23,808 bases of DNA from positions 1-23,808 of the forward strand of contig JAOPYU010000132.1 of NCBI GenBank assembly GCA_025964455.1, in the 5' to 3' direction. The DNA comes from Thermoleophilia bacterium (GTDB lineage: Bacteria > Actinomycetota > Thermoleophilia > Gaiellales > SKUG01). Positions 18,701-23,808 of the stretch are shown here, piece after piece (position 1 is the stretch's first letter; the number at the start of each line of letters is the position of its first letter). The position numbers and the translations under genes were made by a program. A model generated the notes under the pieces. That model was given only the letters and a program-made list of their open reading frames with translations, had not been told where the DNA came from and searched no databases.

Positions 18701-19939
18701 GTCGGGGCGCTGACACCCGTCGCGAGCAACGATGACGCGGGTGGTGGCACAGTCCAGAGCCGCGTCGCCGTCAACGTGGTGAGCGGCACGACCTACCGGA
18801 TCGCGGTGGACGGGTGGTACGGCGACTCCGGCCCGTTCTCGCTCTCGATCCGGCTGATCGCCAACGATGCCTTCGCGCAGGCACAGACCATGACCGGCAC
18901 GCTCGACACGGAGGTCGGCAGCAACGTCGGCGCGACCAAGGAGGCCGGCGAACCGAATCATGCCGGCAATGTCGGGGGAGCATCCGTCTGGTACACGTGG
19001 ACGGCGCCGACCACCGGAACCGTCTCCGTCGATACGTTCGGCAGCAGCTTCGACACGCTGCTCGGCGCCTACACGGGCACGGCGGTGAACGCCCTGACGA
19101 TGGTCGCCAACAACGACGACACGGCGCCCGGGTACACGAGCCGCATCACCTTCACCGCGACGATGGGAACCACCTACAGATTCGCGGTGGACGGCTGGGG
19201 AGCTGACAGCGGGGACGTGACCATCCACCTCGTGCTGACGCCGACGATCACGGCAGCGACGGCTTCGTCAGCGCCTCAGGGTCGGCGCTCGCTCGCGGTG
19301 CAACTCACGGGGACGGGGTTCACCTCGACGACCACGGTGTCATTCAGTGGGGCAGGTCTGACGGTGTCAGCCCCCACGTATGTCTCGCCGACCCGAATCG
19401 ATGTCACCGTCACGGTTGCAGCCAGCGCACCGCTCGGAGCCCGCGACATCACGGTCGCCAATCCGAACACGGCGACGGGGACCGGCCTCTTCACCATCAC
19501 CCCGCCAGCGATCACCATCGGCATGTCGACGCTCGGCTACACCGACCCCGCGCGTGCGGGGACCGGACCGTACTCCATGGACTTCGGGACATTGGTGCCG
19601 GGTGGCACGCGCGAGATCGGTCCTGCCAGCTCGGGGCAGACGCTCGCTGGTCCCGCGGTCCGGATGACGGTGACGTCGGATACCGACAGCGAGATGTTCG
19701 TCTCCGCGACCGCCTGGACTGCCGGGGCGGCCACCATGCCGGTCTCGCAGATGTCGTGGAAGCACTTCGGCGTCACGGAGGCATGGACGCCGATGACGAC
19801 GGGCGCGGTCCGCATCGACGGTCCACGCATCCCGGGAACCGCGGTCCACGAGCACGACCTGCGTATCGACGTTCCGGCCGTCCAGCCGCCGGGCGCATAC
19901 TCCGCGTCCATTGCCTACAGCGTGGTAGCAGCGCCGTAG
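15791..19939 (+). CDS. Large secreted NHL-repeat/FN3/PPC/IPT surface protein
   Basis: The product is 1382 residues from the GTG at 15791; in-frame ATGs at 15797 and 15827 are alternatives, and no start has a convincing Shine-Dalgarno. All give a long Arg-rich n-region before the signal-peptide core AGTVLLVALACLSAPSAMA. Domains by residue: about 62-792, twelve NHL-like repeats; 794-888, an FN3-like domain (VRITWRTSESTTTELYWG ending SPERSFTV) closely matching the first FN3 of the giant protein; 889-1150, two tandem PPC-like domains; 1150-1237, an IPT/TIG-like domain (VQLTGTGFTSTTTVSFSG); 1239-1382, a beta-sandwich ending PPGAYSASIAYSVVAAP, related to the giant protein's end. There is no wall-sorting signal. 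It is probably secreted or surface-bound through beta-propeller and lectin-like contacts; the ligand is unknown. Confidence 0.9.
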   Translation: MIMSSRHRFDAHMVTPSPAHRLRITRAYVRAWARHVAGTVLLVALACLSAPSAMATDFATDQNASLQLGSASFTSTNRGPNMARGLDRPYGVQLDSAGRVLIGDFGNGRVAIYNSLPATNGAPIDRFQRNDPNDYRGVCNSTYGRHVSGAWSGGGRLAVAEAVESSVSKWNSRVMLYDAMPTGTAAAANRVLGQPNMTTCGATGTTASSLKNPAAVWTNGTKVIVSDRDNNRVLIWNTWPTVDGQPADLVLGQANMTSSVLDDGVETASTLDHPNGVWSDGTRIAVADTFNNRVLIWTSWPTTNAQAANLVLGQAAMTTDNNGCTATTMYAPKGVASDGTKLAITDGGNFRAVLYDSFPAVSGAAAVRVLGQASLTTCAGRNAGATTALGPTSFALPYGITTDGTRLLIADRLNHRVLGWSSWPTTDNQAADRVIGHTTFTAAGPNDIGLNNHVHWSYYMGVSTADLDNPMEPANHGTWPAVTPDGRLLISDGAGSRLDVFAAAPAVHDAPPTMRFGQYADDQAFCNGTDDVLRAETLCYPMGVWTNGVKLVVVDSGNNRVKIWNTYPTTRNQPPDLVLGQATWSTRVPGVSASALDGPGGVASDGTRLVVSDTDNNRVLIWNTWPTASNQAADLVLGQPDFVSSAVNNGGRSAQTFNEPIGVSIWNGKLAVADQTNNRILIWSTFPTIQRQAADTVYGQANFTAAAITNIDEPKGIALSDNALVFTTDCAAMVMDPIPTGIVASGARSIGRGCWTQTPSAMNVWEPTGIAVRNGSVWVANDGNARMSRFDDITAPVLEKGPATSQRDGCANSVRITWRTSESTTTELYWGTSSSATVAGYASSFIDPSFTGLMHARTLSSLGAGTWYYRVRAVDAAGNERISPERSFTVGAAVPANDLFASSSVLAPAGGSFAGTNAAACLEAGEPTHAGVTSGSSVWYSWTAPSNGRFVLDTLGSGIDTTLSVYTGAAVGALTPVASNDDAGGGTVQSRVAVNVVSGTTYRIAVDGWYGDSGPFSLSIRLIANDAFAQAQTMTGTLDTEVGSNVGATKEAGEPNHAGNVGGASVWYTWTAPTTGTVSVDTFGSSFDTLLGAYTGTAVNALTMVANNDDTAPGYTSRITFTATMGTTYRFAVDGWGADSGDVTIHLVLTPTITAATASSAPQGRRSLAVQLTGTGFTSTTTVSFSGAGLTVSAPTYVSPTRIDVTVTVAASAPLGARDITVANPNTATGTGLFTITPPAITIGMSTLGYTDPARAGTGPYSMDFGTLVPGGTREIGPASSGQTLAGPAVRMTVTSDTDSEMFVSATAWTAGAATMPVSQMSWKHFGVTEAWTPMTTGAVRIDGPRIPGTAVHEHDLRIDVPAVQPPGAYSASIAYSVVAAP
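15976..18165 (+). repeat. Twelve NHL-like repeats encoded in second secreted gene
   Basis: I count twelve repeat cores, for example GTKVIVSDRDNNRVLIWNTW, GTRIAVADTFNNRVLIWTSW, GTRLLIADRLNHRVLGWSSW and GTRLVVSDTDNNRVLIWNTW. Most are followed by a variant of ADLVLGQ. The first two and the eleventh and twelfth are the most divergent. The count and consensus match those of the giant protein on the other side of the ABC-F gene. Confidence 0.8.
18471..19240 (+). repeat. Tandem pair of PPC-like domains
   Basis: Two units of about 128 residues each align along their length. Both have an ANDLFA/ANDAFA opening, then EAGEPTHAG or EAGEPNHAG, SVWYSWTAP or SVWYTWTAP, DTLGSGIDTTLSVYTG or DTFGSSFDTLLGAYTG, and a TYRIAVDGWYGDSG or TYRFAVDGWGADSG close. 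This matches bacterial pre-peptidase C-terminal-like domains, calcium-influenced jelly rolls of secreted proteins. Units 18471-18855 and 18856-19240 probably arose by duplication. Confidence 0.75.
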
Positions 19940-19950
19940 GACTGCAGTCC
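19939..19950. other. 12-bp perfect palindrome just after stop codon
   Basis: GGACTGCAGTCC begins at the last base of the TAG stop of the large secreted gene. It has no loop and no following T-run, so it does not look like a standard terminator. A weaker ACGACG/CGTCGT pair follows at 19960-19982. Together they could affect the mRNA 3' end; this is speculative. Confidence 0.3.
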
Positions 19951-20023
19951 TCGTGCATGACGACGCCGGTGGGGCCCGTCGTGTCTTCCGGAACAACGGC
20001 GCTCGGGCGCTCGATAGCTCGTC

Positions 20024-21022
20024 ATGATGATGATTGCTGTGTGGAAGCGAGTGGCCCGCGTGCCGCTCGCACTGGTCGTGGTGCTCGCAACCGTGCTGAT
20101 GGCGCCAACGAGCGCGGGCGCGGCGACGACGGCCATCCCGCGAGACGCCGTCACCGACAACTACAAGGCCTCCTACAACACCGACCCGACCATTCGCGAG
20201 CGACGGACGTGGTTCGCGATCACGGGCCTGACCGTCGGCACCACCACCTACGTGCTGGCGACCCCGCCGGCGACGATCCAGTTCCCGGGCGCCGTGGCGC
20301 TGCGCGGCTCAGACGGCTCGGTCGCCACGCTTGAGCTGCGCATGCCGTGGGACAACCTCGGCAGCAAGGGCTTCCGCGTCGATCCGAACGGGCACTTCGG
20401 CGTGCTGATCGGGATCCTCGATCCGTCCAGGCTCGCAGCGACCCCGCTCGGCGCCACGCTCGCGCTGACGTCCGGAGGGATCGACGTCGCGACGGCACCG
20501 ATCTCCTACCGCTACGACGCCGTCGTGGCGAATGCGGTAGCGCCGAGCATCGAGTACAACGGGCCCGGGGGTCGCTGGTGGACCGAGGCCGGCCCGACGC
20601 GACTGGACTGGGAGACGGCGCCTGCGCCTGCCCCCACGCCGACGCCGACTCCCACACCGGAGCCGACACCGACTCCCACGCCGACGCCGACGCCGACGCC
20701 CGAGCCGACTCCTGCGCCCGTCCCGACGCCGCTGCCCGACCGCACCGCGCCAGTGCTGAGCGAAGTGGCGCTGCCGGCATCGACCAAGACACGCACGGTC
20801 ACGGTCACGATCACCGCCACCGACAACGTTGCCGTCACCCAGGTGCGCTTCGCCAACGAGGACGGCGTCTGGGCGCCATGGCAGCCCTTCTCGCCGACCA
20901 TGACGCATCAGCTGAGTCCCGAGGCGCGCAAGAAGGGCGTCTACACGCAGGTGCGCGACGCGGCCGGCAATACCTCAGCGTCGCTCTATCGCAAGGTGAC
21001 CTGCTCGGCGCCCTGCGCCTAA
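20024..21022 (+). CDS. Secreted two-domain protein with Pro-Thr linker, unknown function
   Basis: The 332-residue product has a signal peptide (VPLALVVVLATVLMAPTSAGA). The start is uncertain between three consecutive ATGs from 20024 and a nearby GTG. Residues about 30-205 form an unrecognised, beta-rich globular domain (WFAITGLTVGTTTYVLATPP, then MPWDNLGSKGFRVDPNGHFG and YNGPGGRWWTE). A Pro-Thr/Pro-Glu linker of about 40 residues follows. The C-terminal part is an Ig-like domain of the kind with ATDNVAVTQVRFANEDG and QVRDAAGNTS, ending in a Cys pair (CSAPCA). It lies 84 bp after the large secreted gene and 57 bp before the DUF4394 gene on the same strand, suggesting a joint surface role. The N-domain is not assigned to any family. 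Confidence 0.82.
   Translation: MMMIAVWKRVARVPLALVVVLATVLMAPTSAGAATTAIPRDAVTDNYKASYNTDPTIRERRTWFAITGLTVGTTTYVLATPPATIQFPGAVALRGSDGSVATLELRMPWDNLGSKGFRVDPNGHFGVLIGILDPSRLAATPLGATLALTSGGIDVATAPISYRYDAVVANAVAPSIEYNGPGGRWWTEAGPTRLDWETAPAPAPTPTPTPTPEPTPTPTPTPTPTPEPTPAPVPTPLPDRTAPVLSEVALPASTKTRTVTVTITATDNVAVTQVRFANEDGVWAPWQPFSPTMTHQLSPEARKKGVYTQVRDAAGNTSASLYRKVTCSAPCA
20621..20737 (+). repeat. Low-complexity Pro-Thr tandem coding repeat
   Basis: A 6-bp periodic stretch (mostly CCGACG and CCGACT/CCCACG variants) encodes alternating Pro-Thr with occasional Pro-Glu and Pro-Ala. It forms an extended, probably wall-spanning or hinge linker between the two domains. Such runs can change length by slippage. 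Confidence 0.8.
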
Positions 21023-21047
21023 GCTCGCCGATTCCGGGATCTGAGGC

Positions 21048-21060
21048 CCTCGGTTCGAGG
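21048..21060 (+). other. Small hairpin in the gap before DUF4394 gene
   Basis: CCTCG (21048-21052) pairs with CGAGG (21056-21060) around a GTT loop, about 20 bp before the ATG at 21080. It has no T-run and may be chance. It is the only structure seen in this 57-bp gap. Confidence 0.2.
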
Positions 21061-21079
21061 ATCGGAGTACAGTCGGCGC

Positions 21080-22603
21080 ATGCTGACCTCCGCGCACCGC
21101 ATCGTGATCGTCCTGGCCGTCTCGATGCTCGCGGCGGTCGTGGCCGGCTTGGCACAACCGGCGCGCGCTATTGCGGAGCCGGCTGTCGGCATCACGCAGG
21201 GTGGCGGCGCCTACTATCTGGTGACGTTCGACACCGCGGGCGGGCCGCTCACCTCGCAGCGGTTGATCACCGGCCTCACCCGTCCCGACTACGTCGGATT
21301 CACCATGCGTCCGTCCACGGGCGGCCTGGTCATCGCCGTCAGCGCGGACCAGGCCGGCGCCAACGACACGATCGGTTCGGCCTTCACGCTCGACTTCGCC
21401 ACGGCGATCGCCACGCCGATGGCGACCGCGAACTTCAGCCTCGCGCTACATGACAACACGGCACGGGCCCTCTCGGTGAATCCAGTCACCGACGAGATCC
21501 GCATGACATCGGTCTCGAGCGAGAACCTCCGCATCAACGCAACGACCGGTGCGCTGATCGCGAACGACACAGCCCTGTCAGGCGGGGCTCGAGGCACCGC
21601 GCTCGCGTATGACCGCCAAGTGGCCGGCGCGACCGCGACGACGCTGTGGGGCATCGACACCAACTCGGCCAAGCTGACGCGCATCGGCGGTGTCGACGGC
21701 GTTCCGGCGCCTGACGGTGGCCAGACCCTGCAGGTCGGCACGACCGGCGTCAGCCTGTCATCGAACGGCGGATTCTCGATCTCGCCATCCACCGGGATCG
21801 GCTACATCTCGAACGCGGCCGCAGGTGTCACCAACATCCACACGGTCAACTTCACGACCGGGTTTGCGACGTCCGCGGGCGTCGTCCACGCGACACTGCT
21901 CGACGTTGTCCTGCTGCCCCCGGCCGCCGTACAGGTTGCCGCCCCTACAGCCGCCGTCGTCGAGACTGACGGCTCGGCGATCGTCACGGTCACCCGCAGC
22001 GGCGACCTGCGCCTGCCGGCATCGGTGCAGTACGCGACATCCGACGGTACCGCCACCGCTGGCACTGACTACCTCACGAGCTCCGGGACGCTCGACTTCG
22101 CCGCGGGCGTGACGTCGCGAGTCGTGTCCGTCCCGCTCGTGCCGAGCTCGGCGTTCGAGGGCGGCGAGACCTTCGCCGTGACGCTGTCTGCTGCGGCCGG
22201 TGCGGCGTCGCTCGGAGGGGGGACGACGACCGTGACCATCACTGATCCGGCTGACGCCATCGCCCCGAAGGTGCTCGCGCTCCCGCTCGCTGCGCGCAGG
22301 GTCAGGACTGTCGGTCTCTCAGGCATCATTGCGCGTTTCAGCAGCTCCGAGGCCGGTACGGTCCGCGTCCGGCTGTTGCTCGGCACCAAGTTGCTCGGCT
22401 CGGCCAAGCCGGTCACGCTCACGCTCACGGGCGCCGGCATCGGTGCCGTGCGCGTGAAGCCCACCGCCCTCGGCCAGAAGCGGCTCGTTGCGGCGGTCCG
22501 GGTGGCTCGCACCCACAGGGTCAAGCTGGTGTACGTGCTCTCGGTGACGGACCCGAGCGGGAATGCGCGTGTCGTGCGCCTGCCCGTGCTCGTCGTGCGC
22601 TGA
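21080..22603 (+). CDS. Secreted DUF4394 beta-propeller plus Calx-beta protein
   Basis: The 507-residue product has a signal peptide (IVIVLAVSMLAAVVAGLAQPARA). Residues about 35-275 match the DUF4394 propeller: VGFTMRPSTGGLVIAV, LSVNPVTDEIRMTS, SENLRINATTGALIAND and TTLWGIDTNSAKLTRIGG. Residues 285-390 are a Calx-beta domain (VQYATSDGTATAGTDYL, then GTLDFAAGVTSRVVSVPL and EGGETFAVTLS), a calcium-associated adhesive fold. Residues 391-507 form an Ig-like module (SSEAGTVRVRLLLGTKLLGS, then KLVYVLSVTDPSGNARVVRL) common in Thermoleophilia secreted proteins, from memory. The ATG at 21080 has only a weak GGAG upstream. It is the third plus-strand secreted gene in a row. Its 3' end overlaps the convergent acyltransferase gene by 83 bp. 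Its function is probably extracellular binding; the ligand is unknown. Confidence 0.88.
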   Translation: MLTSAHRIVIVLAVSMLAAVVAGLAQPARAIAEPAVGITQGGGAYYLVTFDTAGGPLTSQRLITGLTRPDYVGFTMRPSTGGLVIAVSADQAGANDTIGSAFTLDFATAIATPMATANFSLALHDNTARALSVNPVTDEIRMTSVSSENLRINATTGALIANDTALSGGARGTALAYDRQVAGATATTLWGIDTNSAKLTRIGGVDGVPAPDGGQTLQVGTTGVSLSSNGGFSISPSTGIGYISNAAAGVTNIHTVNFTTGFATSAGVVHATLLDVVLLPPAAVQVAAPTAAVVETDGSAIVTVTRSGDLRLPASVQYATSDGTATAGTDYLTSSGTLDFAAGVTSRVVSVPLVPSSAFEGGETFAVTLSAAAGAASLGGGTTTVTITDPADAIAPKVLALPLAARRVRTVGLSGIIARFSSSEAGTVRVRLLLGTKLLGSAKPVTLTLTGAGIGAVRVKPTALGQKRLVAAVRVARTHRVKLVYVLSVTDPSGNARVVRLPVLVVR

Positions 22604-23720
22604 GCCATTCGCGACCCGGCATGCCCCGACGCGCCAGCTCGATCGCGGGCGCTTCGACGTACACCCAGGTCAGGTGCGACAGCCCGAGCGTCACCGCTGC
22701 GACAGCCCCGACCATGCCAGCTGCCTCCAGCCAGGAGTCGGTGGGGGTCAGCACCCCGAGTGAGCCGAGGGCGAGCGCCGCCGGCATGTGCCAGAGGTAG
22801 ATGCCGTAGGAGCGGGTCCCGAGCTCGACGAGCGGGCGGCGAGCCAGCACGTGCGCGATCGGCGGACGATCGGGAAGCACGGCGCCGGCGACGACAAGCG
22901 CGCACGCGAGCGCGACCAGGAAGGGTCCGTATCCGGCGAGCTCCTCACGTGTTGCGATGGCGACCGCGTACGCCGCCAGCCCCGCGGCGGGCAACGCCAC
23001 CCCGGTCCACGTCGGGCCCCTCAGGCGGGTGCGATAGAGCAGCGCCACGAGCATTCCGAGCGCGAACATGTCAGCGAACGCCAGGAGCGACCAGCTCTGC
23101 CACGCGGGGTCGTGCGTGTCCCAGTACGTCTCCCCGAGGCGGTCCGCGCGCTCGTGGGCGCCCCGGACCACTACCGCCGTCAGCGCTGCGACGAGCAACG
23201 ACCATCGCGACCACGCCGGCAGGCGCCGTCGCAGCGTCGGCGCGACCGCGATCAGCGCGGCGACCGCCGCGTAGAACCAGACCTCCACGCACAGGGTCCA
23301 CGCCGGCGTGATCACATCGCGAAGCAGGGCGGCGTCGAGGTGGTGCTGCAGCGTCGCCAGCTGGAGCACGTCGAGGGGGCCGCGCACGTCCGGCGGCACC
23401 GCAACCAGCAGCACGACCGCGAGCACGCACCACCACAGCGGCAGGATGCGAGCGGCGCGCGCGAGCGCGAAGGCGCCCAGGCTGCGTCGCGGTCGATCGT
23501 CGAGCAGCAGCGCGTCGACCGCGCGCCCTCCGACCAGGAACCCGGACAGCACGAAGAACAGGAACACCCCGTCGCGGCCCAGCTGCTGGTACGCACCCAT
23601 CCAGAACCCGTCCGCGCGCTCGAGCAGGTCGGGGTGCGTGCGCCACGTGAGGTGGTAGAGCATCACGGCAACCGCTGCGATCCCGCGCAGGCCGTCGATC
23701 TGTCGAAGTCGGTTCACCAC
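22521..23720 (-). CDS. Acyltransferase-3 family membrane O-acyltransferase
   Basis: This 399-residue polytopic membrane protein has the acyltransferase-3 (OafA/YrhL-like) signatures: RQIDGLRGIAAVAVMLYHL at residues 6-24, with the family's conserved Arg and catalytic His, then GRDGVFLFFVLSGFLVGGR near 48-66. About ten hydrophobic segments follow, and RSYGIYLWHMPAALA marks a late helix. Family members move acetyl or acyl groups from cytoplasmic acyl-CoA onto surface polysaccharide, peptidoglycan, lipid or secondary metabolite. Given the neighbours, a surface glycan is a reasonable but unproven acceptor. The start is a GTG at 23720 with a second GTG at 23717; neither has a good Shine-Dalgarno. 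The Arg-rich last 30 residues lie antisense to the end of the DUF4394 gene. Confidence 0.9.
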   Translation of the reverse strand: MVNRLRQIDGLRGIAAVAVMLYHLTWRTHPDLLERADGFWMGAYQQLGRDGVFLFFVLSGFLVGGRAVDALLLDDRPRRSLGAFALARAARILPLWWCVLAVVLLVAVPPDVRGPLDVLQLATLQHHLDAALLRDVITPAWTLCVEVWFYAAVAALIAVAPTLRRRLPAWSRWSLLVAALTAVVVRGAHERADRLGETYWDTHDPAWQSWSLLAFADMFALGMLVALLYRTRLRGPTWTGVALPAAGLAAYAVAIATREELAGYGPFLVALACALVVAGAVLPDRPPIAHVLARRPLVELGTRSYGIYLWHMPAALALGSLGVLTPTDSWLEAAGMVGAVAAVTLGLSHLTWVYVEAPAIELARRGMPGREWLSARRARAGARHAHSRSGPSPRARTPA

Positions 23721-23808
23721 GCGTGGCAGGGTGACCCGCGTCGGGAGGGAATTCCAGCCGCTCTGCGAAGGGTCGTGGCGAGCTACGTAGCTATTTCTAG
23801 GTTATCTA
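23721..23808. other. Upstream region of acyltransferase gene with palindrome
   Basis: These 88 bases end in a locally AT-rich tail, unlike the rest of the window. They contain the perfect 12-bp palindrome AGCTACGTAGCT (23781-23792). This is where the acyltransferase promoter should be. No clear -35/-10 pair could be assigned. Confidence 0.35.

Noticed and set aside
19960..19982. ACGACG/CGTCGT pair considered as an intrinsic terminator
   Set aside because: The stem is only 6 bp with an 11-nt loop and no T-run follows, so a Rho-independent terminator is not supported.
20621..20737. Short tandem repeat considered as a CRISPR-like or regulatory array
   Set aside because: The 6-bp period is in frame and encodes a Pro-Thr linker inside a secreted protein. 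There are no spacers.

Overview
The window is GC-rich, densely coded DNA with GTG/TTG starts and stop-start overlaps. Its large secreted proteins are built from NHL-like, fibronectin-III-like, DNRLRE, Calx-beta and Ig-like modules. The C-terminal module of the protein at 21080-22603 is of a kind I associate with Thermoleophilia (Solirubrobacterales such as Conexibacter, Patulibacter or Solirubrobacter). I therefore infer a high-GC actinobacterium of that group. This rests on protein style alone; there is no rRNA or other marker gene in the window.

Layout. Positions 1-729 (minus) hold most of a CPBP intramembrane protease, cut by the window edge. Positions 730-1072 are non-coding, with a 62-bp-period direct repeat and a small inverted repeat. 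Positions 1073-2667 (plus) are a translationally coupled two-component pair: a soluble PAS histidine kinase and a receiver-only response regulator. Next come an ATP-grasp enzyme (minus, 2670-3665), a small Gly-rich protein (plus, 3774-4022), and a minus-strand run read from 15616 down to 4023. That run is an ABC-F ATPase, a 2874-residue secreted protein, a short NYN-domain protein, a CxxC/CxxC mini-protein and a 122-residue unknown.

From 15791 rightward on the plus strand are three more secreted proteins: a 1382-residue NHL/FN3/PPC/IPT protein, a two-domain protein with a Pro-Thr linker, and a DUF4394 plus Calx-beta protein. The window closes with a convergent acyltransferase-3 membrane protein (minus, 22521-23720), whose 3' end overlaps its neighbour by 83 bp.

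The most notable region is the divergent surface-protein locus at 5210-22603. The two largest proteins face away from each other across the ABC-F gene. They share one plan: signal peptide, twelve NHL-like repeats, one FN3-like domain, a variable middle and a related C-terminal beta-sandwich. The larger one also carries two unusual domain arrangements: a DNRLRE domain interrupted by a sialidase/Kelch-like propeller, and a carbohydrate-binding-like module whose two halves are in swapped order, as in a circular permutation. I found no CRISPR array, tRNA, rRNA, transposase or prophage gene.
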